A stretch of 64,000 bases of DNA from assembly GCA_032164245.1 (NCBI GenBank), contig JAVMKO010000002.1, positions 179,186,920 to 179,250,919 on the forward strand. Reading direction: 5' to 3'. The notes below the pieces were generated by a model. That model was not told the DNA's origin and made no database searches. It was given only the letters and a program-made list of their open reading frames with translations. How positions within the stretch are numbered: the stretch's first letter is position 1; the number at the start of each line of letters is the position of its first letter. Source of the stretch: Sternotherus odoratus (Eukaryota > Chordata > Testudines > Kinosternidae). Position numbers and translations under genes: made by a program. This document shows, one piece after another, positions 34,444 to 44,050 of this stretch.

Positions 34444-35547
34444 GGCTGTGGTTAGACTGGGGCTGTTTTAGCGCTAAAACCCCTCTTTAGCGCTATAAGA
34501 GCACTCCCAGTACAGACTCCCAAGCCACTTTTTCCGCTTTAAGAGACCTTTTAAAGCGGCACTGTTAAACCTCAAAACGAAAGGAATAAAGCTCTCAGCG
34601 CTGCTGTTGTAACGCAAGGGATGCAATGTGTACTGCCCTTGCGTGATAGTGAGCCTCCAGCCTCCGGCATCCTGTCCCAGAATCCCCATTGCATCCTCTC
34701 TGGCCACCATTTAAAACTCTTCTGTCCTGTCCTCAGGTGACCCCATGTCAGAACCCTCCGCCAAAGTCATATAAAATTTTGAAACCATGCCGCTGCGGGC
34801 GGCAGGGCTGCGTGTTCCCCTGCCGCTCCGGGCGGCAGGGCTGCAGGGTCCCCTGCCACTATCAGCGGCAGGGCTGCGGGGTCCCCTGCCGCTCCGGGCG
34901 GCAGGGCTGCGGGGGTTCGGCAGGGCTGTGGGGGTTCCCTGCCGCTCCGAGCGGCAGGGCTGTGGGATCCCCTGCCGCTGCGGGCGGCAGGGCTGCGGGG
35001 TCCCCTGCCGCTGCGGGCGGCAGGGCTGTGGGGGTTCCCTGCTGCTCCGGGCGGCAGGGCTGTGGGGGTTCCCTGCGGCTCCGGGCGGCAGGGCTGCGGG
35101 GATCCCCTGCCGCTGCGGGCGGCAGGGCTGTGGGGTCCCCTGCTGCTCCGGGCGGCAGGGCTGCGGGGTCCCCTGCCGCTGCGGGCGGCAGCCCAGAGGT
35201 GCTCCCAGCCCCTGCCCCGGTCCCCGCCGCTGAAACCCCCCCAAATAAATGGTTAGGGAAGGGAGGAGCAGAGCCTGTCAGTTTCAGAAATGAAACTGAC
35301 AGCCAGAAGTTCCCTCCCTTCCCAGTCCCCCCTCACCCCACTCCTTTTCAAAGAGGGCTGCACCCAGCTGAATGCTGGGATACCTGCCCTATCACGCAAC
35401 TGCTTCTGCCGCCAAAAGCAGGACAAATGTGTTCGCTCTCTTGCGCTAGAGGGCTTCAATCTGGACACCCTCTAGCGCAACAGCTGTAGCGCTAAATCGG
35501 GAAGCGCTATAAACAACAGTGCTTCCCCCTGTAGTCTAACCACAGCC
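34444..35547. mobile_element. Non-autonomous Harbinger element with minisatellite core
   Basis: 1104 bp with perfect 15-bp inverted repeats GGCTGTGGTTAGACT, the same as copy 1 (13534-16349), and a 3-bp duplication TGA (34441-34443 and 35548-35550). Its left 130 bp is nearly the reverse complement of copy 1's right end (AGCGCTAAAACCCCTCTTTA), and its right end matches copy 1's left end. The middle is a 33-bp minisatellite. There is no transposase, so mobility would depend on an autonomous relative. Confidence 0.9.
34787..35190. repeat. 33-bp minisatellite in the Harbinger derivative
   Basis: About twelve units with core GGCGGCAGGGCTGCGGGGTC, the reverse complement of the array at 15900-16200. 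One unit is disrupted near 34905-34940. Open frames here on both strands (for example 34689-35489) are artefacts of the 33-bp period. Confidence 0.88.
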
Positions 35548-35550
35548 TGA

Positions 35551-36306
35551 GAGAAGCAGTTCAGGAGGGACAATGGAAAAGCTTCTGGGAAGGAGAGAAT
35601 TTTTTCTTTGGTTGGAAGTCCAAATATTAAAACCATATCAAACGGACCTCCAACAAGAGGCAGACTGAACAGCAGAAGGCAAACTGAGGCAAAGATGCAT
35701 CCAGACTTTGGAAAAGTAAGAACCTACTATTAAATCACATTTCTCCTTATTTTAATAGGTGCTTCTCTGTCATGCTATCTGGTAGCATTCAGTTCCCTAA
35801 CATCTGGAAATAAAATTTAGAGATTAACTATCACATTTTCATCACTTTCAGGCTGTCAGTCATGAGCACCACTTCCTTGTATTTCCAAAAATAAATCTAA
35901 GGTTTTGTGTTTTTTTTAAATGTATTTCGCCAATGTTTTCAGATGTTCATGGAATTGAATTTCACAGTGGTAAAACAACAAGTTTCTTTGAGCTACTTAA
36001 TCACTGCAAATGAGTTCCATGTGTTATCATCTCCAGTGTTCAGGCTCAGAACCTCTCCCTGTAAAAGTGGAGCTCAGCAATTTTTGTACAGGACTGCATT
36101 TGTTTGTGTTGAAAGGCTTTCAATTTATCTCTCACCTGTGAACCTGCTGGTGCTAACATTAACAAATATGATTTTCTATGGTAGAAATGGGTCTGGTACA
36201 GCTTCATATGGAGAAAAGTAGACAATTGACTCCTTCCACAGCATGGCTTTCACATCTAGTAAAGCCAGTTATGGATCCTTGTTATTTATAAATTATTTTA
36301 ACCTAT
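35551..36306. other. AT-rich non-coding DNA, no feature recognised
   Basis: Short frames only. No element ends. Confidence 0.45.
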
Positions 36307-36436
36307 GGCATGTCTTCACTAGCAACATTAAAGCGCTGCCGTGGCTGAAACGTGCAGCGCTTGGGGGAGGGGTGTTTTTTCCCCACCCCCAAGCAAGAAA
36401 GTTGCAGCGCTGTAAAGTGGCAGTGTAGACAAGGCC
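36307..36436. mobile_element. Small inverted-repeat element (130 bp MITE)
   Basis: GGCATGTCTTCACTAG at the left mirrors GTGTAGACAAGGCC at the right. Inside, a palindromic GCAGCGCTTGGGGGA pairs with CCCCAAGC. The terminal type resembles the start of the Harbinger element at 62703. No clear duplication. Confidence 0.6.
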
Positions 36437-37115
36437 TTAGTCTTTGTAGTTTACATGTTTCACTCAGACATTATCATGCATCTGGATTAAAGTAATATAT
36501 TTATGATAAATTATGGTGTTTATTGCTGGCATTGTGAAAACCATTACCTGAAGAATCCTCAGATAGTACACAATATGCAAAACGTTTCATTTTTGGAATA
36601 GATGTGATTATTTAAAGATTGAAAATTCCAAAATTTGAATGATGTGTCTATATAAATGTAAAAGGTATTAACTAGTGGGTAGTTGCTCTTCTCCAGCAAA
36701 AAAAAAAAAGAAATTCTTTCTGTGGACTGGCCAGGAGGTTGATCTAAATGGTTTTTTTCTTTTTTCCTTCACACGTTTAAATTACAGGTACCACATTTGG
36801 AAACTGTGTTTTCTCACTCAGCCATTAGCACCTAATGAAATAGGAACACATTTCTTTTCAGCAATAATCAGCTGCTTATTTCATCTCTGTTCAGTAGGCT
36901 TTTGTTTCAGAATCAGCTGCAGATTTTTTTTCTCTGACCAACCTTTAAGAAATGTGTTAATGAGTTTGTTTATGATATGATTCACTCTTGCTTCTGCTTT
37001 AAAATTGAACAGTTTTCTTCAGTCATTTCTAGAGAGCCAATGTCCATGCCAGCTGCTATCTCCCCAGCCTACATACTACACCACATGCACCTAGTTAAAC
37101 GCTACAAAGGGAACT
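36437..37115. other. AT-rich non-coding DNA, no feature recognised
   Basis: Contains an A-run near 36698-36710 and otherwise nothing recognisable. Confidence 0.45.
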
Positions 37116-37124
37116 AGTTAGGTG

Positions 37125-37247
37125 TGGGATGACCAGATGTCCCATTTTTAAAGGGACAGTCCCATTTTTGGGGACTTTTTCTTATATAGGCACGTATTGC
37201 TCTCCAACCCCCGTCCCATATTTTCACAGTTACTATCTGGTCACCCT
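37125..37247. mobile_element. Palindromic MITE with 9-bp target duplication
   Basis: A 123-bp element with ends GGGATGACCAGATGTCCC and GATCTGGTCACCCT-like sequence. It is flanked by a perfect 9-bp direct repeat AGTTAGGTG (37116-37124 and 37248-37256). Related copies lie at 53363-53626, 55632-55752 and 61599-61717. Conserved interior: TTTTTCTTATATAGG. Duplications of 9-10 bp suggest a Mutator-like rather than a hAT or mariner source (inference). Confidence 0.8.
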
Positions 37248-37256
37248 AGTTAGGTG

Positions 37257-38592
37257 GAATCCTGACAGGGGACAGGGCTGATGATTCGGTTGGTTTGGAT
37301 TCTGCTTAGGCCATTCTATTTTTTCAGTCTGTAACTTCCAGATCATAGCTTTACAATCTGCCCTGGGTGAGGGGCAGAATAGCTAGCTGGATGGCTCCCA
37401 GAACAAACTAAAAGCTTTGACCCAGAGTCATAATTTCCTCCCTATTCTCCCATGCTCTGGAGGAGGAATAATTTAACCCCATTTTGTGGAGCAGTTTATG
37501 TTTGATGTGCCCTTGGCTAACTGCTCTGGTCAGGGAGTAGTGGAGATAGAGCCACTCTCTCTGCCCATGGGGACTTCCCCTGCCCACTTGCTAGCAGGGG
37601 TGCATATCTGGCAAATAGTCACTTCTCTTCCTCCTGTAGCTGGAATAACACTCAGAGTAGGGCCAAATGAGGTGGACCTCAGTGACCAGAAAGACCGTGT
37701 GTATAGGGCAGTCCTATGCCAGATAGGCAGATGGGAGATGGATTGTAGTAGTTGGGAGATTGGAGTGAGGGAGGCAGTTGTGAGGAGAAGTCCACAGTAT
37801 TGGCCTGATGTACAGGTACACAATTTATGAAGGGGCTCAAGGAGAGTGTTGACAGACTCTGCTAAGCATTGCTGTTCTTGTCATATGGCCGGCTCAATAT
37901 GTGCGTGTATGAACACAGACACTATAGGAACAGCAGTGACTGCTACTGTCACAGTACGTCTGTGATAATAGAGACAGATAGTCTCTATTATGTGGCATTT
38001 ACTAACACATTTTGTAGCACCCAACAGAATGGAGTTTTCAATTTGCCTTATGCTATGTTTTGAGTGGCAAATTAGTTTACTTGAGATTTCTTCTGGGGTC
38101 TTATTTTTAACCAATCAGTGCTTTGGACATTTTGTTACTTACAATACATCCCTCAATCTAATATAACATCTGTTATTGAATTTTCAGTTTCCAAATCTGA
38201 TCTCCGTTCCTTCTCAAACTTTTCCTTCCAACACTTATAATATGTTGGGGGGAAAATAAATTTTCACTCATCTATATCTTAATTTTGAACACCGTGTACT
38301 TCTGATCTCAGGAGGACCATTGACCTGGCTCAGTAAAATGAACATTTTGTTGTATTTTGTACTGGAGATCTAACACAAATTTAAGTGGTGTGGAGTGTTT
38401 GCTCTATTTTTTTGTGTGCACGAATTTAGTGCTTGGGAAAGGTGCTATCTTGACAGCCCTAGAAAATCAAATCCTTTATTAACCCCCAGAGTAGTTTGTT
38501 ACAGGGTAGGCAGCAAGCATTGCAATCTTCACACTACCCACTATTGTGACTCCATTCTGAGAGACCACTTTCAAGAGTAGAAGAGTAGCTCA
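37257..38592. other. Non-coding DNA, no feature recognised
   Basis: Frames at 37486-37830 on both strands lack domains. Otherwise AT-rich. Confidence 0.45.
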
Positions 38593-38964
38593 GGTTTAGG
38601 TTACACTACAGGATTATAGCGCATTTGGTTATAGTGTGTCCCATATAGCGCAATAGGTATTGCGCTAGAGCTTGTGCACACTAAGACCTTGCAGCACTAA
38701 AGCATGGACACATTTGCGGCGCTTCTGGTGGCACTGAGAGTAGCACAATAGGGCAGTTATCCCACAGAGCACCTCTTCCCAATCTGGCACAGTGCCTTGT
38801 GGGAAGGGGGGCGTCACTTGTGGCCATTCTGCATCCGGTTCCAACTCCCCGTGATGCTTTGTGTCGTATCCCAGCAATCCCTGTGTTTCCGGCCACCTCG
38901 GGCACCATCTCTCAACGGTTTCAGCAAGGCACGCGCGCTCAGTCGTCCGTTTTCCTGTGCCGTA

Positions 38965-39384
38965 ATGGATCGCAAACTGCTGCGGAGCATGCTGGCGAGT
39001 GTTGCCAGCACAACTCTCTGCGCAGCGGAGTTAATTCTTGAAAGGGAACGTGACAGTAGTGATGAGTCTGGAGAGGAAGACGAGATAGAGACGAGGAACA
39101 AATTGGACACTAAACTGCTCATTGCTTTAACGGACATGCTCATGACCGTGGAATGCTGCTTCTGGGCACGGGAAACGAGCACTGACTGGTGGAATCGCAT
39201 CATCTTGCAAGTGTGGGACCATGAGCAGTGGCTGCAAAACTTTCGCATGAGAAAAGCCACTTTCATGGGACTGTGTGCTGAACTCGCCCCCTTCCTGAAG
39301 CGCCAGGACACCAGATTGAGAGCTGCCATCTCGGTGGTTGTTAGTAGGGGTTGGGTGCAGTGGATAAGGGTGCTGGATCTGTAG
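38965..39384 (+). pseudogene. Harbinger transposase, N-terminal fragment
   Basis: ATG 38965 (MDRKLLRSMLASVAST) opens a frame closely similar to the first 130 residues of copy 1's transposase, including the acidic Ser/Glu stretch, LIALTDML, FWARETSTDWWNRI and MRKATFMGLCAELAP. At about 39337 it runs into reverse-complemented Myb-like sequence and stops at 39384. All catalytic Asp and Glu motifs are lost. As a free N-terminal module it cannot cut DNA. Confidence 0.88.
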
Positions 39385-39833
39385 GTTGGTCGGTGAAGGG
39401 AGGGGGGTGGGAGGCAGCTGTGGCTGGTAATAACCAGGCAGCAGTTGATACTGGCCTGAAGGGGACAGAGGGCCAGAAGGGGAAGGGTTAAGGGGCAACT
39501 GACAATAGGGGTGGCAAGCAGGGGGCTGCTGCTCCTGAACGGCAGCGATCCGCTGCAGAGTCTCTACTTTCAGCTCTAATATTCTAAGCAGCTTGTCAGC
39601 GCGGTTATCAGCACGCTGTTCGCGAGCTATCTCCCTCTGCTTCATTTGTTCCTCCCTCCGCTGGTCCTGACGCCTCATCTCCTCCTCCCTCCGGTCGCTG
39701 TCAGCACAGTTGTCCATTGATGCCTGTTCCAGAACTTGCTTCAGAAGCTCCTCCTTGCTCTTCCTCGGTCTGCTTCGAATCTTACTTAGTTTTTGAGCCA
39801 CAGATAAAGCTGGTGAGCATGTCAAGGGCAAAG
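39127..39833 (-). pseudogene. Myb-like Harbinger partner, exon 2
   Basis: Second exon of the Myb-like gene on the minus strand. Two AG acceptors give the right phase, placing the exon start at 39833 or 39809. Encoded features in order: a basic stretch KLSKIRSRPRKSKEELLKQV, a charged coiled-coil-like helix rich in RREEEMRRQDQRREEQMKQ, ADKLLRILELKVETLQRI, then a Pro/Tyr-rich tail with YYQPQLPPTPLPSP. The native end was removed by the deletion near 39338, so the frame continues into antisense transposase sequence to 39127. The upstream partner exon is 40478-41066. Confidence 0.72.
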
Positions 39834-40407
39834 CTGGGGAAAGTTACAATTTCACAGTTAAAACACGAGATCCCATTGTTTGCAACAGACAGTATTGGGG
39901 AGTCCCACGCATTCCTTGAATCTCTGTGCAGTTTTCCTGTCCAAATAAGCCATATCACACACAGAGGTACCCACGGATCCCCGGGCATGGTGAGTTGTGG
40001 GGACAAGCACTGTTTCCCTGCCTTTCTATACTATTGTTTTGGGGGAGCGGCGGGCGTTAGTGGGAACTGCAGTCTGATAAGCATTCTCCCAACATTCTAT
40101 GTAGGTTTTCATGATGGAAGATATCTCTCTGTTGTGGGTGACGGAGCAAGACAGGGCGGGGATTTTAAGGAGATGTGGCTTCCGCCCAGGGCCATACGCA
40201 GCTTGCATCTGTGCAGCGATGCTGCCCCCACTGCTCTTAGAAGAGTGGCGTGGACTGGTGACCGTGGCCGGGACAGCGAACATGCTGGGGCTACCGCGAA
40301 ACCTCCGCAGGCACATTGCAAGAGCTCTTATTGAGACCTTTGCAGAAATCACTGATGAGGATTACCGCAAGGTGATAGAGTACATCAATGCACTATTCCA
40401 CATGTAG
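39819..40407 (+). CDS. Third Harbinger frame (ORF3), antisense in Myb intron
   Basis: I do not recognise this protein. A plus-strand frame ends at TAG 40405-40407 with GLPRNLRRHIARALIETFAE and then EYINALFHM. Upstream, a possible phase-0 intron (GTGAGT donor at 39990, CTATGTAG acceptor ending 40104) would join it to an exon from ATG 39819 (MSRAKLGKVTISQLKHEIP). Most of it lies in the intron of the oppositely transcribed Myb-like gene. A frame in the same relative place in the window-end Harbinger family (63794-64000) ends ALPRNLLHWIHRYLLDTFLE, then EYIDKLFE. That shared C-terminus in two families argues for a real gene. The splice model and start are inferred; function unknown. Confidence 0.55.
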
Positions 40408-40477
40408 CCAAGCATGCAAGCATTCCTTTCCACCCTCCCCAAAGCTGTCTGCCCTCCCAATAGAAAAGTTTCTGTAC

Positions 40478-41066
40478 CGGCGCAAACCATTGCTGCAGCC
40501 CCAGGACCTGCAGCCGCCAGACGCTGTGGCTCGCTCTGGCTGCACTCTGGGCTTGAGAACAGTTCCTGGTTGCATGTCTCCAGTGACTCCTCCATGCCCT
40601 GGCTCGCAGCCGCGGACGCCTCCTCCTCCTCGCAGTCCTGCTGCGAATTGCCATCCTGCTCCTCTCCAGCCTCCTCTACACCACCCCCCCCTTCAGTGGT
40701 GGGCTGGGAAGAAGTGTCCTGGGTGGTCGCTGGAGTGCACGTTGGATCACCACCCAGGATCGCATCCAGAGCCCTGTAGAACTTGCAAAACACAGGGGCT
40801 GCCCCAGAGCGGCAGTTTGCGTCGCAGGCTTTGCGATATGCAATCCTAAGCTCCTTTACTTTTGCCCAGCACTGCAGATTGTCACGCTCATGCCCTCTGT
40901 CCCTCATGGCCCGTGATATCAGGGCATAGGTATCGTAATTCCTGTGGCTAGACCGCAGCTGAGACTGGACAGCCGCTTGCCCCCAACAACTGATGAGGTC
41001 CAGCAACTGATGATCGGACCACGCTGGATATCGCTTATTGCGAGGAGGCATGGCACGTGGAGTCAT
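40478..41066 (-). CDS. Myb/SANT-like DNA-binding protein, exon 1 (Harbinger copy 2)
   Basis: Read on the minus strand from ATG 41066. It begins MTPRAMPPRNKRYPAWSDHQ and shows a Myb/SANT-like trihelix: LDLISCWGQAAVQSQLR, YALISRAMRDRGHERDNLQC and WAKVKELRIAYRKACDAN, then FYRALDAILGG. A Thr/Ser-rich and strongly acidic stretch (QQDCEEEEASAAASQ) follows. A donor (G|GTACAG, exon end 40478) is in phase 1 and fits the exon 2 acceptor. The protein partners the DDE nuclease in PIF/Harbinger mobilisation by binding DNA. The exon has no stop or frameshift, so this part looks intact. Confidence is high for the family and moderate for the exon end. Confidence 0.85.
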
Positions 41067-41473
41067 GGGTCAAGCAAAATGGTTACCTGAGGAGCACTCC
41101 ACGCCTGGCTGTAGCAAACAGGAAGGGGATTTTCAAATTTCCCTGGGAATTTAAAGGGAGGGTCTGACGTGTGGTCACCGGAGGACACGACAGAAGAGTT
41201 TGAAACTGATGCCCAGAGTGGCTCGAATGGGAATTATGGGCCAGGCTGGAGGAGGCTGGAGGCTCATTAACGCGCAATGGATGTTCACATTTGCATCGTT
41301 GCACTATAGCGCTAGCGCAAAAGCCCCTATTACCCTCGGAAAGGTGGTTTACCAGTAGCGCTTTAAACAGAGACATTGCGCAAAATGTGCCTTGCAAGTG
41401 TGTACGGTTAGAGAGTTATAGCGCTCCTGGAGGCTTTTTAGCACTATAAAGCACCAGTGTAACCAAGCCCTTA

Positions 41474-42910
41474 GTCTTTGGCCTCTGTTTTGTGACTGCT
41501 AACAAGGCCATCAAATGTGCGTGGTGGTGACTTTGAGCTGAGTTGTAAATGAATGTATTTTACTCTATTATTTTATAAGTAGATTTACATGTTACCAATA
41601 CCTTTCCTTATATTTTCTTCATGTCAGGTGATCTGGCTTGATCTGTCCTTAGCTCATTTAGCAGTTTAATCAAAAAGATCACTAATTTTTGGTGTTCTGA
41701 AAATTCCATGTTGTTTGCATTTAAATTTGTTTTTCTTAACAATCGGGGTCTAACTTGATCCCATATTATTCTGCAATCTACTTTATCCCTAATTAAAGGA
41801 TCCTGTAACTGACAGCTCAGATTTTACTTTTCTTCTAAGTTCTATTAAATATGCAGCTGTAGATAATATTTGACATCAATATGTAAGCTTGACCTTCACT
41901 CTTTGCATTAAATACATGGCTCTTGTTGCAAAGAACAAGCTAATTCACACTGCACTATCTTTGGAAGCTCTTTATTATTCAATAAAATACTCTTTACTCT
42001 TCCTCTTCAGTCAAATGTTTTGTAACCTGTTTCGACTAGGTTCAAGAATCTTCTGGCAGCAAACACATGTCCTTTCTTAATGAAAAGCAAATGTCCACAA
42101 AGAATGACGCACCTTGAATATGAGCTTTAATAACTTACAAATTCACAGTATTTTACAAAATTCCAGATCAAGACGTTTTCCCTTGAAATGCATCAGGTCT
42201 TGATATAATATATCATAAACCACCATGGCTGATGCATACAATTTCAGTCTCAAGTCTCATGGAAGGTTCAACCTTAAGTACCTTAAATCAAATCAGGGCA
42301 CAATACTACTCAGGCTGTTTCACTTCCCATCTTCTTAAGAGTTTCCTCAGTCCCCTTTGCAATCTGCTTGTCTGTCCTTCTATGATTCCTAAATCCCAGA
42401 ATCCATCACAGCTCCCAACACAAATGATTTTTACTCTATTGGCAAATGAAAAGATATTTAACTGGCAATTCTGATTGGCTGCCGAATAGTGTTCCTTCAA
42501 GTCTTCTTTCTTTCTTCGTGATGGTTTAATTTCATCTTCAAATGGCACAGTGTCTGGACTAGTTCTGTTTTGCTTAGTTTATAGTAACTTTTAAACAGGT
42601 GAAGAGCTAAAACCCAAGGAATTTTGGGTTAAAATAAGCGTTGAAATCCATTATGATTATTGTATTTCTGATGTAATTAAAACATTATGAAAGGTTTACA
42701 TTCTTTGGTGGCACTGGTGATACACAAATTTCCAAATCAAGTTTCCAGAGCCTTCCCAGTAACTCTGCTATATGACCTCTTTGAAAAATTACAATCTCAT
42801 TTGTACTTACTGCAAACTTAAACTTCTAAACTATAACTTTGTAAACATGAAAACTTCTAACTCAACACATGTGCTCCTTGTAAACTCAGACATATCCACT
42901 TACTGACAAA
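41474..42910. other. AT-rich non-coding DNA, no feature recognised
   Basis: No exon or element termini. Frames at 41889-42548 are short and domain-free. Confidence 0.45.
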
Positions 42911-43754
42911 AGCTATGTCTACACTACACACTACACACTTACTTTGGTATAATTATGTCACTCAGGAGTGTAAGCGATGTAGTTATACTATCCTTAACCA
43001 CCCCCCATCCCCTGAACCAGCAAGTTAGAGCGCTATAAAATGTAAGTGTAGTGTAGTGGGGTGGTCACCCCACTCCTGCCTGAAGGGTGTAAAACAGCCC
43101 TGGGAGAAGGCTGGGGCAAGGGAAAAGCTCAGCTGATTGGGAGGCCGCCTCAGCTGAGGGGCACGCCCCAAACAGACCCAGCTGGCCTTATAAAGGCCAG
43201 GGAAGCCAGGAGCTGAAAGAGAGTCTCCTCTAGCTGTGGAGGAAGACAGGCCTGGATGCTAGGGAGCTTGACAGGGTACCTGGAGTGGAGCAGGGCTGGG
43301 GGAAGGCCAGAGGATCTGGGGATCTCCATCTTGGAAAACCCCCCAGGCTGCTGGCCTAGTAGACGGCTGAAAGGGGTTCTGGGGCTACAGGGGGCAGGCC
43401 ACGGGTAGGCAGAGGCAGCAGGCCAAACCCTCTTTGTCTATGATGACTGGCTTATACAGACTGCAGTCGGCCCCAGTGAAAGGGGGCTTGATGGTGACTG
43501 GCAATAGCCCATAGGATGAGGCAAGGTTGGGGTTCCCCAGGGAGGGGAGACCCAGAGCTGGACTTTGGGGGTATTGCCAGGGGGAAGCACACCAGACACA
43601 AGGGCACCAGGGTCCGAGAGGGACACGGGGCCAATAGTCAGCAAGATATTGGCCTGAAGAGGGTGTGCCATGCTGGAATGAGCTAATTCCCTGGGAGACC
43701 AGCAGGAAGCGCTGCAGGGGTGAGTCGTCACACTGCTACATGTAGTCAAACCCT
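42911..43754. mobile_element. Small inverted-repeat element split by an LTR
   Basis: The left end AGCTATGTCTACACTACA is mirrored at the right by TGTAGTCAAACCCT. The solitary LTR 43052-43740 interrupts it near its right end. Without the LTR it is about 150 bp, non-coding, and of the same terminal type as 4491 and 43785. Confidence 0.58.
43052..43740 (+). mobile_element. Solitary gypsy-type LTR, 689 bp
   Basis: TGTAGTGGGGTGG at the start and ACTGCTACA at the end, with a TATA box (TATAAA, 43189-43194). Flanked by a perfect 5-bp duplication TGTAG (43047-43051 and 43741-43745), so the ends are firm. Start and end resemble the LTRs of the Gmr1-like element, and a relationship is likely. It lacks the tandem array. 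Open frames within have no domain. Confidence 0.85.
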
Positions 43755-43784
43755 AAGTAAGTAAACTTGACCTGGAAGTTACTG

Positions 43785-44050
43785 AGGTTATGTCTACCCT
43801 CAAAATACTACAGCTGCATCACTGGAGTGCTTCAGTGTAGACTCTTACTCCAATGACAGAAGTTGCTGTAGGTAATCCACCTTCCTGAGAGGCAATAGCT
43901 AAACTGACGGAAGAATTATTTCAATGACCTAGCACTATCTACAGCGAGGGTTAGGTCAGCTTAATTACATCTCTCAGGGGTGTGGATTTTTATACCCCCC
44001 AAAAGACATAGCTATGTTGATGTAACTTTTCAGCGTAGACCAGATCTGAC
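43785..44050. mobile_element. Small inverted-repeat element (MITE)
   Basis: GGTTATGTCTACCCTC at the left and AGCGTAGACCAGATC at the right are approximate inverted repeats. Interior motifs are shared in style with the element at 16821. Non-coding and decayed. Confidence 0.5.

Larger units (their letters stand above)
38593..41470 (+). mobile_element. PIF/Harbinger DNA transposon, copy 2
   Basis: 2878 bp with imperfect 15-bp inverted repeats (GGTTTAGGTTACACT and, from the right, GGGCTTGGTTACACT) and a likely decayed TTA duplication (TCA 38590-38592, TTA 41471-41473). It is a sister subfamily of copy 1. It contains a truncated transposase on the plus strand, a two-exon Myb-like gene on the minus strand, and a plus-strand open frame inside the Myb-like gene's intron. 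An internal deletion near 39338 joins the transposase N-terminus to the 3' end of the Myb-like gene, removing the DDE core and the intergenic region. Confidence 0.88.

Noticed and set aside
34689..35489. 266-codon Cys/Gly-rich frame
   Set aside because: Produced by the 33-bp minisatellite in the non-autonomous Harbinger element; the opposite strand is open as well.
39127..39337. C-terminal part of the minus-strand 234-codon frame as Myb-like protein
   Set aside because: Beyond the deletion junction the frame reads antisense transposase sequence, so it is not native protein.
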